Positions 1 through 8,592 are shown, counted from the stretch's first letter. The stretch: 36,673 bases of DNA from Nocardioides sp. IC4_145 (GCF_011250565.1 NZ_JAANMS010000040.1:1-36673), one strand, 5' to 3'. The notes: generated by a model from the letters alone, not told the origin. Translations and numbers: made by a program.

Positions 1-2
1 CG

Positions 3-2099
3 ACCGCCGCGCCGTCGGCCCCCCGCACCCGCCGCGGGCTGCCCACGCCGTCGGTCCCGGCGCTGCTGCTCGGGCTCGGCGCGCTGTGCCTGCTGGTGGC
101 CGCGGTCGCGTTCCTGGCGGTCGCCTGGTCGGCGCTCGGCGTCGGGGGCCGCACCGCGGTGCTCGTCGGGCTGACCGGAGCGACCGGAGCGCTCGGCGTG
201 GTCCTCGCCCGCCGGGGCCTGCGGGTCGCCGGCGAGTCGTTGTCGACGGTGTCGCTCGGCCTGCTCGTGCTCGACGTGGTCGGCGCCGCCTCCGCCGGCT
301 GGCTCGGGGACGCCTCCGGCTCCGGACTGGTCTGCGTCGCCGGCATCGTCCTCGCCGCAGCGTCGCTCGCCTGGCTCCCCACCGGCCTGGGCGCCCCGCA
401 GGTCGTCGCGCCGATCGCGCTCGGGGTGGCCGCGCTCGCCGCCGTCGACGCCACCGGCCACCCGCACCTCGTGCCCGCTGCGGCGACCGTCGTCCTCGCC
501 GCCGTGGCCGGGCTGGGCGTCCTTGCCGGCGCCCGGCTGCTGCCGTGGACGGCCGGCTCCGCCGCGGCGCTGTGCTGGGGCTGGCTCGCGCTCGGCGGGC
601 TGGTCGAGGCGGCGGCGTACCCCTCGCTCGCCGGCCTCTGGGTCGAGCGCCACGCCCTGCCCCTCGTCACCGCGGCCGCGCTGCTCGCAGCCGCGGCCAC
701 GCTCTGGCGTCCCGCGCTCGCCGGGACCACGACCCTGCTGACGCTCGTGGTCGTGCTGCCGGCGCTGGACGAGGGCGGTACGCCGGCCGGCTCCGCCGTC
801 CTGGCCGCCCTCGTCGCGTGGACCCTCGTCGGGTCGGTCAGCCGGGTCGGCGCCTCCGTCGCGGCGCGCCTCCCGCTGGCCGCGTCCGCCCTCGGCGCCG
901 GCGTCCTGCTCGTCGTCCTCGCGACCGAGGCGAGCGCGCGGCTGCTGCTCCTCGCGCCGCCCGCCACCGTCGGCGCCGCGGTGCGCCTGCCGGCCGACCC
1001 GACCGCGGCCACCCCCGTGCTCGCGCTCGTCGCCGCGCTCGCCCTCGCCGCGGCGTACGCCGTCGGGTCGGCGCGGCCGCTTCCGCTGCACGTCTGGCTG
1101 GTCGCCGGCGTCCTCGGCGCGACCACCACCCTCGCGCTGCTGCCGGTGCCGCTCGCCGTCGTCGTGGTGCTCCTGGCCGGTGCCGGTCTCGCCGCCGTGC
1201 GCACCCACCTCGTCGCCGGGCTGCTGCCGCTCGCGGCCGTCGTCGTGGCGCTGCCCAGCGAGGTGCTCACCACCGGCGCGCTCGCCGCCCTCGTGGCCGG
1301 CTGCGTGCTCGTCCTGGACCGCGTCGTGGCCGCCGCCCTGCTGCCGGCTGCGGCCGCGGCCTTCGTGTGGAGCGCCCTGGCCGTGCTCGACGTCGACACC
1401 GCGTACCGGGGTGTGCCGGTGCTGCTCGTCCTCGCCGCGGTCGCGCTGCTCCGACCCCGTCCGGAGCTCGAGGTCGTCGCCGGCGCCGCGGGCGCCGTCG
1501 CCGCCCTCCTCGCCGTCACCGGGCCGACCTCGCTGGCGCTGCACCTCACCGTCGCCGGCGCGCTCGTCACCACCCACGCGCTGCTCGTGCCCGACCGTCG
1601 CGCGCTCGGCTGGCTCGGCGGGCTGCTGCTGGCCGCCGCGACCTGGGTGCGCCTCGCCGACCTCGGCGTGACCGCGCCGGAGGCCTACACGCTGCCCTCC
1701 GCGGCCGCCCTGCTGCTCGTCGGCCTCGCGCACCTGCGCCGCCACCCGGACGCCCCCACCGGCCCGGTCCTCACCCCGGGCCTGCTCCTGGCGACGGTCC
1801 CGACCCTGCTCTGGGTGCTCGCGCTCGACCCGGTCTCGGTGCGGGCCGCGCTGCTCGGGGCGGCGTGCCTCGCGCTCGTGCTCGGCGGCACGTCGCTGCG
1901 CTGGAGCGCGCCGGTCTCCGTGGGCTGGGTCGTCGGCGCCCTGCTGGTGCTGCGCGAGCTCGCGCCGTACGCCGCCGCCACCCCGCAGTGGATCCTCATC
2001 GGCGCCGCCGGCACCGCGCTCACCGTCGTCGGCGTCACCTGGGAGCGCCGGCTCGGCGAGCTGCGCCGGGCCCAGGCCTACGTCGGCCGGTTGCGCTGA
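3..2099 (+). CDS. SCO7613-like giant integral membrane protein (5' end outside window)
   Basis: The reading frame is open from the first bases to a TGA at 2097-2099, so the gene is truncated by the window edge; the visible part is 698 residues. An internal GTG at 96 is possible, but the upstream in-frame codons (Pro/Arg-rich linker, then a hydrophobic LLLGLGALCLL stretch) read as protein, so the true start is probably outside. The sequence is an almost unbroken series of Ala/Leu/Val-rich membrane segments, about 20 by eye, with short Arg/Asp-containing loops. It resembles the actinobacterial 'SCO7613 C-terminal domain-containing membrane protein' group, whose function is unknown. No catalytic motif is visible. 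The missing N-terminus may hold the cytoplasmic or zinc-ribbon part. Family assignment is from memory and moderate. Confidence 0.75.
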   Translation, partial: TAAPSAPRTRRGLPTPSVPALLLGLGALCLLVAAVAFLAVAWSALGVGGRTAVLVGLTGATGALGVVLARRGLRVAGESLSTVSLGLLVLDVVGAASAGWLGDASGSGLVCVAGIVLAAASLAWLPTGLGAPQVVAPIALGVAALAAVDATGHPHLVPAAATVVLAAVAGLGVLAGARLLPWTAGSAAALCWGWLALGGLVEAAAYPSLAGLWVERHALPLVTAAALLAAAATLWRPALAGTTTLLTLVVVLPALDEGGTPAGSAVLAALVAWTLVGSVSRVGASVAARLPLAASALGAGVLLVVLATEASARLLLLAPPATVGAAVRLPADPTAATPVLALVAALALAAAYAVGSARPLPLHVWLVAGVLGATTTLALLPVPLAVVVVLLAGAGLAAVRTHLVAGLLPLAAVVVALPSEVLTTGALAALVAGCVLVLDRVVAAALLPAAAAAFVWSALAVLDVDTAYRGVPVLLVLAAVALLRPRPELEVVAGAAGAVAALLAVTGPTSLALHLTVAGALVTTHALLVPDRRALGWLGGLLLAAATWVRLADLGVTAPEAYTLPSAAALLLVGLAHLRRHPDAPTGPVLTPGLLLATVPTLLWVLALDPVSVRAALLGAACLALVLGGTSLRWSAPVSVGWVVGALLVLRELAPYAAATPQWILIGAAGTALTVVGVTWERRLGELRRAQAYVGRLR

Positions 2100-2137
2100 G
2101 CTGCCGGCCGGCCGAGGTCGCGAGCACCCGCCCACGA

Positions 2138-2167
2138 CCGTCGACGCCGCGACTCAGCAGTCGACGG
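2138..2167. terminator. Weak hairpin between convergent genes
   Basis: CCGTCGAC (2138-2145) is repeated as its reverse complement GTCGACGG (2160-2167) with a 14-nt loop. It lies between the convergent membrane-protein and alkyltransferase-like genes and includes the stop codon of the latter. There is no T-tract, so a terminator role is tentative. Confidence 0.35.
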
Positions 2168-2465
2168 CGGGCGGCTGGAAGAACGCGGCGACCAGGTCGA
2201 CCTTGCCCGAGGGTCGCAGCGGGGTGCCCTCGGCGCGGTGGTGCTGGGTGGCGGTGCCCACGTGGCAGGCGGGCGGAGAGCCGTCGGCACGGACGACCCG
2301 CCACCACGGGACGGCGCCGCCGTGCTGGGACATCACGTTCCCGACCCGGCGCGGGCCGAAGCGGCCGACGGCGTCGGCGATCGCGCCGTACGTCGTGACC
2401 CGGCCGGGCGGCACCGACTCCACGCAGGCGAGCACCGCCTCGACGTACTCCTCGGGATGCCGCAC
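2154..2465 (-). CDS. Alkyltransferase-like (ATL) protein, MGMT family
   Basis: A 103-residue protein consisting only of the DNA-binding methyltransferase domain of O6-alkylguanine-DNA alkyltransferases. Recognisable parts are the helix-turn-helix stretch PPGRVTTYGAIADAVG, the arginine-finger region RRVGNVMS, and the active-site segment. The latter reads VPWWRVV where true MGMTs have PCHRV, so the alkyl-accepting cysteine is absent. ATL proteins bind O6-alkylguanine and recruit nucleotide excision repair, which is the expected role; direct dealkylation is not possible. The GTG start at 2465 lies 7 nt after a TAGCGT -10 box, so the message is probably leaderless. The M. tuberculosis counterpart would be Rv3204, also near moeZ/moeB1. 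Confidence 0.88.
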   Translation of the reverse strand: MRHPEEYVEAVLACVESVPPGRVTTYGAIADAVGRFGPRRVGNVMSQHGGAVPWWRVVRADGSPPACHVGTATQHHRAEGTPLRPSGKVDLVAAFFQPPAVDC

Positions 2466-2472
2466 GGGCCCG

Positions 2473-2478
2473 ACGCTA
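2473..2478 (-). promoter_or_regulatory. -10 box TAGCGT, leaderless-type promoter of the ATL gene
   Basis: On the minus strand TAGCGT is followed by 7 nt and then the GTG start, placing the predicted transcription start at or next to the first codon. Confidence 0.5.
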
Positions 2479-2539
2479 GCGGTTGGTCACCGCGCGTCGG
2501 GCCCGTGGCCACTCCCCCACCCGGGGTCGGATCAGGTGC

Positions 2540-3466
2540 TCAGAGGATCGGGTCGAACGGCTCCGTGCCCTCGACCAGCTCCAGCCCAGCGATGCCCGAG
2601 TGCTGCTGAGCGAAGGCGAGCTCCTTGGCGAGGTCGCCGATGTTGTTCGACAGCGGGAGCGGCGCCAGGCCGAGCGTGGACAACGTGCCGACCGCCTCGC
2701 CCTGCTTGTCGACGAACGCCGAGCCGGAGTCACCGGGGACGCCGGGGGTCAGGGTGTAGAGCGGGTGGCTCCACCCGCCGTCGGCCGCGGCGTCGCCGAG
2801 GCTGATGCCGGTCTTCGGAGAGAGCAGCTCGACGCCGAAGCGGAGGCTGGAGTTGCCGTAGGAGTAGACCTGCTCGCCCGCGGTGGTGCCGTCGGTGTCG
2901 ATGCCGGTCGGGCCGCCCCAGAACGGGATCGACGGGTTCACCTTGCCGACGTCGGCGGCGTCCACCTTCACCAGCGCGAAGTCGTTGTAGGCGCAGGTGT
3001 TCGCGTCCTCGGTGCCGATCTCGTCCATGGTGGCCCAGGACGAGTAGACCAGCGTGCCGCCGCCGACCTTCGTGCCCTCGGAGAGCAGGCTGCCGCCCTC
3101 GGTGAACGAGACGCGGGTGCCAAGCGGGAGCGAGTCGGCCAGGCAGCCGTCGGTGTCGGTGGCCGCGCCGGTGCCGGCGCAGTGAGCGGCGTACCCGACG
3201 TAGACGTTGCTCGAGGCGTCGGTGAAGACGAAGTTGCCGGTGCACTGACCGCCCTCGGTGTACATCTGCACGCCCGGGTGGATCTTCGCCGAGCCCGCGG
3301 GCGCCCACTGGGGCGCGGCGGCGGCCGGGGCGGAGGTGATCATCGCGCTGCCGAGGACGGCGCTGGCCAGCACGGCGAGCGCGCCGGTGACGCGGCCGGC
3401 GGACCTGCGGGCCGACGTGCGGTCGGACGTGCGGTGGGACCGGGGGGTGGAGGGACGTGCCTGCAT
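2540..3466 (-). CDS. Secreted chymotrypsin/trypsin-fold serine protease
   Basis: 308 residues from the ATG at 3466; a further-upstream in-frame start at 3529 would add a tail unlike a signal sequence, so I prefer 3466. The Arg-rich start followed by a hydrophobic core (GALAVLASAVLGSAMI) and an APAAAAAP stretch is a Sec signal peptide cleaved near residue 51. The triad is visible: His95 in GYAAHCAG, Asp162 in NDFALV, and Ser247 in PGVPGDSGSAFV. Cys pairs around the His loop suggest disulfides typical of extracytoplasmic proteases. It is therefore an S1-like exported peptidase; substrate unknown. It lies between ATL and moeZ, an unrelated position, and has its own upstream space after a strong hairpin. 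Confidence 0.85.
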   Translation of the reverse strand: MQARPSTPRSHRTSDRTSARRSAGRVTGALAVLASAVLGSAMITSAPAAAAPQWAPAGSAKIHPGVQMYTEGGQCTGNFVFTDASSNVYVGYAAHCAGTGAATDTDGCLADSLPLGTRVSFTEGGSLLSEGTKVGGGTLVYSSWATMDEIGTEDANTCAYNDFALVKVDAADVGKVNPSIPFWGGPTGIDTDGTTAGEQVYSYGNSSLRFGVELLSPKTGISLGDAAADGGWSHPLYTLTPGVPGDSGSAFVDKQGEAVGTLSTLGLAPLPLSNNIGDLAKELAFAQQHSGIAGLELVEGTEPFDPIL

Positions 3467-3575
3467 GCGAGCTCTGCCTTTCCGAGACGGAACCGGCGGC
3501 ACGGGCCACCGGTGTGACGCCAGGCACAACGGCAGTGCAGGCCGCGGGGTTACGTCGTCGGCGGCCCCGGACGCA

Positions 3576-3608
3576 CGGACGGCCCGAGGTTTTACCTCGG
3601 GCCGTCCG
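3576..3608. terminator. Strong hairpin terminator after moeZ
   Basis: Perfect 14-bp inverted repeat (core GGCCCGAGG / CCTCGGGCC) with a 5-nt TTTTA loop, 44 bp beyond the moeZ stop codon and upstream of the protease gene. Its position fits termination of moeZ transcription. Confidence 0.85.
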
Positions 3609-3652
3609 GGAGGAGCAGGTGGAGCGGGTGCTGCGGGGTTGCCGCGGGAGGG

Positions 3653-4861
3653 TCAGTACGCCGGCTGGCTGGGGTCGATCTGGTTGACCCAGGCGACCAC
3701 GCCGCCGCCGACGTGCACCGCGTCGGCGTACCCCGCGCCCTTGACGATCGCGAGCGTCTCCGCCGACCGCACGCCGGACTTGCAGTGCATGACGACCTGC
3801 TTGCCCGCGTCGACCGGGGGCAGCTTCTCCAGGGCCGAGCCGTTGAGGAACTCGCCCTTCGGGATCAGCACCGAGCCGGGGATCCGGTTGATCTCGAACT
3901 CGTTGGGCTCGCGCACGTCGACGAGGACGAAGTCGCGGGCGCCCTCCTCGCGCTCCTTGAGCATGTGCTCGAGCTGGGTGACCGAGATGGTCGACCCGGC
4001 GGCGGCGTCGGCGGCCTCGTCGGAGATCGCGCCGCAGAAGGCGTCGTAGTCGATGAGGCCGGTGACGGTCGGGTTCTCGCCGCACAGCGCGCAGTTGGGG
4101 TCCTTGCGGACCTTGAGCTTGCGCCACTCCAGCTCGAGGGCGTCGTAGATGACGAGCTTGCCGATGGCCGGGTCCCCGATGCCGGTGAGGACCTTGATCG
4201 CCTCGTTGACCTGGATCGAGCCGATGGCCGCGCACAGCACGCCCAGCACGCCGCCCTCGGCGCAGCTGGGGACCATGCCCGGCGGCGGGGGCTCGGGGTA
4301 GAGGCAGCGGTAGCACGGCGCGTCGTCGGCCATGGTCGGCGCGAAGACCGAGGCCTGGCCGTCGAAGCGGTAGATCGAGCCCCACACGTAGGGGATCCCG
4401 AGGAAGTACGCCGCGTCGTTGACCATGTAGCGCGTGGCGAAGTTGTCGGTGCCGTCGACGATCAGGTCGTAGCCGCGGAAGACGTCCATGACGTTGTCGT
4501 TGTCGAGGCGTTCCTCGTGCAGCACCACCTCGACGTACGGGTTGGCCTCGGCGATCGACTCCTTCGCGGAGACCGCCTTGGACTTCCCGATGTCGGACTG
4601 GCCGTGGATGATCTGGCGCTGCAGGTTCGACTCGTCGACCTCGTCGAACTCCGCGATGCCGAGCGTGCCGACGCCCGCGGCGGCGAGGTAGAGCAGCGCG
4701 GGGCTGCCGAGGCCGCCCGCGCCGATCACGAGCACCTTCGCGTTCTTCAGCCGCTTCTGGCCGGTCATCCCGACGTCGGGGATGATCAGGTGGCGGCTGT
4801 AGCGCCGGACCTCGTCGATGCTCAGCTCGTCGGCCGGCTCGACCAGCGGGGGAAAGCTCAC
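3653..4861 (-). CDS. moeZ: Adenylyltransferase/sulfurtransferase MoeZ
   Basis: 402 residues. The N-terminal two thirds is an E1-like ThiF/MoeB domain: nucleotide loop GAGGLGSP at about 49-56, NLQRQ, DGTDNFATRY, and zinc-binding CYRC and CALC pairs. The C-terminal third is a rhodanese domain with active-site loop HCKSGVRSAE. In actinobacteria MoeZ adenylates the C-terminal glycine of small sulfur carriers (CysO, MoaD, ThiS-type) and then forms the thiocarboxylate, feeding cysteine, molybdopterin and thiamine synthesis. All expected residues are present. The GTG start at 4861 is preceded by GAGGAG about 7 nt upstream. It is divergent from the tetR gene and has a strong terminator hairpin behind it. 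No carrier-protein gene is in the window. Confidence 0.95.
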   Translation of the reverse strand: MSFPPLVEPADELSIDEVRRYSRHLIIPDVGMTGQKRLKNAKVLVIGAGGLGSPALLYLAAAGVGTLGIAEFDEVDESNLQRQIIHGQSDIGKSKAVSAKESIAEANPYVEVVLHEERLDNDNVMDVFRGYDLIVDGTDNFATRYMVNDAAYFLGIPYVWGSIYRFDGQASVFAPTMADDAPCYRCLYPEPPPPGMVPSCAEGGVLGVLCAAIGSIQVNEAIKVLTGIGDPAIGKLVIYDALELEWRKLKVRKDPNCALCGENPTVTGLIDYDAFCGAISDEAADAAAGSTISVTQLEHMLKEREEGARDFVLVDVREPNEFEINRIPGSVLIPKGEFLNGSALEKLPPVDAGKQVVMHCKSGVRSAETLAIVKGAGYADAVHVGGGVVAWVNQIDPSQPAY

Positions 4862-4998
4862 GTCACGCTCCTCGTAGCGGTTCGTCGATCAGTGCCGGGT
4901 CAACACCCGCGCACCCCTCGATGTTCCCTCCATGGTCCTCCCGCCCGAGGGCACCACCGGCGCGGCGTCCCGTCATCCGGACCGCGGTGACCGACGGG

Positions 4999-5004
4999 TA
5001 GAGT
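4999..5004 (+). promoter_or_regulatory. Possible -10 box TAGAGT for the tetR-DUF3107 unit
   Basis: TAGAGT lies 57 bp before the GTG start in the 200-bp divergent region between moeZ and tetR. I see no clear -35 match. I see nothing else of note in 4862-4998 except a TTGACC on the minus strand that is not well spaced to a -10. Confidence 0.35.
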
Positions 5005-5061
5005 CCCGGCACGCAGCGCCGGTCCCGCCGGTGGGTGCACCGGGAGACGGGAGGAGCCATC

Positions 5062-5694
5062 GTGAGCGCAGGGCAGTACGACGTCGACGGCCCCCGACCC
5101 CGCGGCGGCCGGATGCCGCGTCGCGAGCGGCGCGCCCAGCTCCTCGAGTCCGCGCTCGAGGTCTTCGTCGCCCAGGGCTACCACGCGGCTGCGATGGACG
5201 ACATCGCCGACCGCGCCGGCGTCTCCAAGCCGGTGCTCTACCAGCACTTCCCCGGCAAGCTCGACCTCTACCTCGCGCTGCTGGACCGCTCCTGCGACGC
5301 GATCATCGACAGCTGCCGCCAGGCGCTCGCCTCGACCCAGGACAACAAGCTGCGCGTCGCCGCCGCCGTCGACGCGTTCTACGAGTACGTCGCCCAGGAG
5401 TCCGGCGCGTTCCGCCTCGTCTTCGAGTCCGACCTCACCAACGAGCCGGCCGTGCGCGAGCACGTCGACCGCGTCACGACCGAGTGCGCCGCGATGATCG
5501 CCGAGGTCATCCAGGCCGACACCGGCCTGCCCGACGCCGCCGCCCGGCTGCTGGCGGTCTCCCTGGTGGGAATGGCCCAGGTCAGCTCGCGGTTCTGGCT
5601 GTCCGAGGGCGGTGGCATCAGCCGCTCCGACGCCGCGGCGCTGGTCTCCGGGCTGGCCTGGCGCGGCATCGGCGGGTACCCGCTCGACCACTGA
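5062..5694 (+). CDS. TetR/AcrR family transcriptional regulator
   Basis: 210 residues from GTG 5062, chosen because GGAGGAG (5050-5056) sits just upstream. An Arg-rich lead (RRERRAQLLESALEVF) runs into the classical TetR helix-turn-helix (AAMDDIADRAGVSKPVLYQHFPGKLDLY, about residues 44-71). The C-terminal half is helical and would form the ligand-binding and dimer domain. The neighbour DUF3107 gene follows by 73 bp. The same TetR-DUF3107 pair occurs as Rv3208-Rv3208A in M. tuberculosis. The effector and operator are unknown; autoregulation or control of the divergent moeZ is possible but not shown. Confidence 0.92.
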   Translation: MSAGQYDVDGPRPRGGRMPRRERRAQLLESALEVFVAQGYHAAAMDDIADRAGVSKPVLYQHFPGKLDLYLALLDRSCDAIIDSCRQALASTQDNKLRVAAAVDAFYEYVAQESGAFRLVFESDLTNEPAVREHVDRVTTECAAMIAEVIQADTGLPDAAARLLAVSLVGMAQVSSRFWLSEGGGISRSDAAALVSGLAWRGIGGYPLDH

Positions 5695-5754
5695 CCCACC
5701 CTCAGTCCCACCGTCTGTCCCACCCGTGCCCGCGCAGCGTCGCGGGATCGACCT

Positions 5755-5762
5755 GAAGGAGG
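5755..5762 (+). promoter_or_regulatory. Ribosome binding site GAAGGAGG deciding the DUF3107 start
   Basis: A near-perfect Shine-Dalgarno 5 nt before GTG 5768. It rules out the longer in-frame start at 5612, which would overlap tetR. Confidence 0.85.
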
Positions 5763-5767
5763 ACCTC

Positions 5768-5989
5768 GTGGAGGTCAAGATCGGTGTCCAGCACGCCCCC
5801 CGTGAGCTCGTCGTCGACACCGACGAGTCCGCGGACGCCGTCCAGCAGCTCGTCGCCGAGGCCGTCGGCGCCGGCACGGTCCTCACGCTGACCGACAGCA
5901 AGGGCCGCAAGCTCGTCGTCCCCGCCGCCAAGATCGCCTACGTCGAGATCGGCGGCGGCGTCGTCGGCCAGGTGGGCTTCCGCAGCTAG
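5768..5989 (+). CDS. DUF3107 small conserved actinobacterial protein
   Basis: A 73-residue protein starting VEVKIGVQHAPRELVV and ending in a beta-rich VGQVGFRS. It matches the DUF3107 family, whose M. tuberculosis member is Rv3208A (TB9.4), encoded next to a TetR gene exactly as here. Length is full for the family. No catalytic residues are evident and its biochemical role is unknown. It probably shares the tetR transcript and ends at a strong two-layer hairpin. Confidence 0.9.
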   Translation: MEVKIGVQHAPRELVVDTDESADAVQQLVAEAVGAGTVLTLTDSKGRKLVVPAAKIAYVEIGGGVVGQVGFRS

Positions 5990-6015
5990 CGGCTCGTCCC
6001 CGGCTCCGTCACGAC

Positions 6016-6069
6016 CCGCCTCGTGCGGGCCGGCGTGCGCTCCGGCGCACGCTCGGCAGCACGAGGCGG
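6016..6069. terminator. Nested bidirectional terminator
   Basis: Outer arms CCGCCTCGTGC (6016-6026) and GCACGAGGCGG (6059-6069) enclose a second perfect hairpin, GCGTGCGC-TCCG-GCGCACGC (6033-6052). It lies between the convergent DUF3107 and ferritin-like genes and could serve both. Confidence 0.8.
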
Positions 6070-6081
6070 ACGTGTCTCCGA

Positions 6082-6804
6082 TCAGTGCGCGAGCCCGAGC
6101 TCGGCCATCCGCTCGGCGTGCCGCTCGGTGAGCCGGGCGAACATCCGCCCGATGGCGGCCAGGTCGAGACCCGGGCGGTCCACGCCGCCGGCGAGCAGCG
6201 CGGAGAGCGCGTCCCGCTCGGCGGCGACCCGCTGGGCCTGGGTCAGCGCCTCACCCATCAGCCGGCGGCCCCACAGGGCCAGCCGCCCGCCGAGGCGCGG
6301 GTCGGCGGCGATGGCCGTGCGGACCCGGTCGACCACGAAGGCCGCGTGCCCGCTGTCCTCCAGCGAGGAGACGACCAGATCGCGAGTGGTGGCGTCGAGG
6401 TACGCCGCGATCTCGCGGTAGAAGTCGTCGGCGAGGCCGTCGCCGACGTAGGCCTTGATCAGCCCCTCGTACCAGTCCGAGGGCGCCGTGTGCGCGTGGA
6501 AGCGGTCGATCGCCTCGCGGAACGGCGCCATCGCGACGAACGGGTCGGTGCCGAGCTCGGAGATCCGGGCGTGGATGCCGGCGACCTTGCCGAACTCCGC
6601 CGCGGCCATGGCGGCGATCTCGACCTTGTCCTCCAGCGAGGGCGCGAGCTTGCCGTCCTCGACGAGCCGCTCGAAGGCGGAGAGCTCGCCGTAGGCGATC
6701 GCGCCGAGCAGGTCGACGACCGCCTTGCGGTACGCCGCGTCCTGGAGCGCCAGCGGCGCGTCCTCGTCCACCGGGCCCGCCGCGCCGTCCGTCGATGCCG
6801 TCAC
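6082..6804 (-). CDS. Ferritin-like fold protein (MiaE-like domain)
   Basis: 240 residues, mostly helical. The helices carry spaced acidic/His residues (AYGELSAFERL; AAAEFGKVAGIHARI; DDFYREIAAYLD; ESTER-like SLEDSGHAAFVVDRV), the pattern of a di-iron four-helix bundle. Actinobacterial homologues are annotated as ferritin-like fold or tRNA-hydroxylase (MiaE)-like proteins, and Rv3210c sits in the same place beside rhlE. An oxidase, hydroxylase or metal-storage role is inferred only. The GTG start at 6804 lies 6 nt behind TAGGGT, suggesting a leaderless message. It is divergent from the helicase. Confidence 0.82.
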   Translation of the reverse strand: MTASTDGAAGPVDEDAPLALQDAAYRKAVVDLLGAIAYGELSAFERLVEDGKLAPSLEDKVEIAAMAAAEFGKVAGIHARISELGTDPFVAMAPFREAIDRFHAHTAPSDWYEGLIKAYVGDGLADDFYREIAAYLDATTRDLVVSSLEDSGHAAFVVDRVRTAIAADPRLGGRLALWGRRLMGEALTQAQRVAAERDALSALLAGGVDRPGLDLAAIGRMFARLTERHAERMAELGLAH

Positions 6805-6810
6805 GTGCGC

Positions 6811-6816
6811 ACCCTA
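6811..6816 (-). promoter_or_regulatory. -10 box TAGGGT, leaderless-type promoter of the ferritin-like gene
   Basis: TAGGGT on the minus strand is followed by GTGCGC-type 6-nt spacing to the GTG start at 6804. Confidence 0.5.
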
Positions 6817-6894
6817 CCGATAAGGTGAAGGTGCACGTGGCCGCCCTCGGCGCCCGTCCGCTCGGATCCGAGCGCTCGCCGGCGGCCCGCACGT

Positions 6895-8565
6895 ATGTGC
6901 GCGGCTGACATCCCCAGCGGTCCTACCGGACCCCGTGAGTCCGCCGCACCTGGACACCTTCGGTCGAACCGGCCGGAACTCACGAAAGCGATCAAGACCC
7001 TGACATCCACGACCTTCCGCGAGCTCGGGGTGCTGCCCGAGATCTGCGACGCCCTCGAGCGCCACGGCATCACCACCCCGTTCGCCATCCAGGAGATGAC
7101 CCTCTCCGTCGCCCTCCTGGGCACCGACCTGATCGGCCAGGCCCGCACGGGCACCGGCAAGACCCTCGCGTTCGGCATCCCGGTGCTGCAGCGCAGCGTG
7201 TCGCCGACGGACCCGGCGTACGCCGACCTGCCGCAGGGCAAGCCCCAGGCCCTCATCGTCGCGCCGACCCGCGAGCTCGCGCTCCAGGTCTCCAACGACC
7301 TCCACATCGCCAGCGCCGACACCGGCCTGCGCGTGCTGACCGTCTACGGCGGCGTCGGCTACGACACCCAGCTCGACGCGCTCGAGGCCGGCGTCGACAT
7401 CGTCGTCGGCACGCCGGGTCGCCTCATCGACCTGGCCAACCGCAAGTCGCTCGACCTGTCCCACGTGCACGCGCTCGTGCTCGACGAGGCCGACGAGATG
7501 CTGGACCTGGGCTTCCTGCCCGACGTCGAGCGCATCCTCAAGATGACGCCCGAGACGCGCCAGACGATGCTGTTCTCGGCGACGATGCCCTCGGCGATCG
7601 TGGCCCTGGCGCGCACCCACATGCGGCACCCGATGAACATCCGCGCGGAGTCGTCGTACGACACCACGATGGTCCCGGCGACCGCGCAGTTCATCTACCA
7701 GGCCCACGACCTGGACAAGCCGGAGATCATCGGCCGCATCCTCCAGGCCGAGGACGCCGAGAAGATCATCGTCTTCACCCGCACCAAGCGGCAGTCCCAG
7801 CGCGTGGCCGACGACCTGGCCGAGCGCGGCTTCAGCGCCAGCCCGCTGCACGGCGACATGGCGCAGGTGGCGCGCGAGAAGGCGCTCGCGAAGTTCCGCG
7901 AGGACAAGATCCGCGTCCTGGTCGCCACCGACGTGGCCGCTCGCGGCATCGACGTCCGCGGCGTCTCGCACGTCATCAACTACACCTGCCCCGAGGACGA
8001 CAAGACCTACGTCCACCGCATCGGCCGCACCGGCCGCGCGGGCGCGACGGGCACCGCGATCACGTTCGTCGACTGGGCCGACCTGCACCGCTGGAAGCTC
8101 ATCAACAAGGCGCTCGACCTGCCCTTCGACGAGCCGCAGGAGACCTACTCCACCTCCGAGCACCTCTTCACCGACCAGGGCATCGCCCCGGGCACCAAGG
8201 GCCGCATCGTCGACCCGGCGCCGGTCGAGAAGAAGGAGCGCTCCGACCGCGGGGACCGCGGCGGGCGGGGCGGCCGCAGCAGCGGCGGCGAGCGCGGCGG
8301 CGAGCGCGGTGGTGAGCGCGGTGGTGAGCGCGGCGGCGACCGCCCCGCGCGCAGCCGCAACCGCAGCCGGACGCGCACCCGCAGCGGCGAGACCGTCGCC
8401 GGTGAGGGCACCGGTCCGGAGGTCACCACCGCGGACGCGAGCAGCGCGAACGGCACGGGCGAGGGCTCGGCCCCCAGCCGCAACCGTCGCCGTCGCCGGC
8501 GCGGGGGCTCGGGCGGCAGCTCCGCCGGCGAGGGCCAGCCGGCCGCCGCCGGCGCAGAGGACTGA
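6895..8565 (+). CDS. rhlE: DEAD-box ATP-dependent RNA helicase (RhlE type)
   Basis: 556 residues. Motifs in order: Q motif (TTPFAIQEMTL, ~60-70), Walker A ARTGTGKT (83-90), PTRELA, TPGR, DEAD (197-200), SAT (228-230), ATDVAARGID, and HRIGRTGR (374-381). The C-terminal 120 residues are low complexity: four GERGG units, Arg/Ser repeats and a final basic run, a typical RNA-binding tail. Role: unwinding RNA in decay or ribosome assembly. The start is the first available ATG; there is no good ribosome binding site, and conserved sequence begins only at about residue 40 (TSTTFRELG), so the true start may differ. A TAAGGT -10-like hexamer is at 6821. Rv3211 (rhlE) is the syntenic gene. Confidence 0.93.
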   Translation: MCAADIPSGPTGPRESAAPGHLRSNRPELTKAIKTLTSTTFRELGVLPEICDALERHGITTPFAIQEMTLSVALLGTDLIGQARTGTGKTLAFGIPVLQRSVSPTDPAYADLPQGKPQALIVAPTRELALQVSNDLHIASADTGLRVLTVYGGVGYDTQLDALEAGVDIVVGTPGRLIDLANRKSLDLSHVHALVLDEADEMLDLGFLPDVERILKMTPETRQTMLFSATMPSAIVALARTHMRHPMNIRAESSYDTTMVPATAQFIYQAHDLDKPEIIGRILQAEDAEKIIVFTRTKRQSQRVADDLAERGFSASPLHGDMAQVAREKALAKFREDKIRVLVATDVAARGIDVRGVSHVINYTCPEDDKTYVHRIGRTGRAGATGTAITFVDWADLHRWKLINKALDLPFDEPQETYSTSEHLFTDQGIAPGTKGRIVDPAPVEKKERSDRGDRGGRGGRSSGGERGGERGGERGGERGGDRPARSRNRSRTRTRSGETVAGEGTGPEVTTADASSANGTGEGSAPSRNRRRRRRGGSGGSSAGEGQPAAAGAED

Positions 8566-8592
8566 CCTCAGCACCCGCACCGGCACGACGTA

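Noticed and set aside
2730..4385. 551-codon open frame antisense/out of frame over the protease and moeZ
   Set aside because: Arg/Gly-rich composition, no homology, fully overlaps two well-supported genes; a high-GC shadow frame.
6814..8586. 590-codon minus-strand frame over the helicase
   Set aside because: Mirror of the DEAD-box coding sequence with Ala/Arg/Val-rich repetitive content and no domain.
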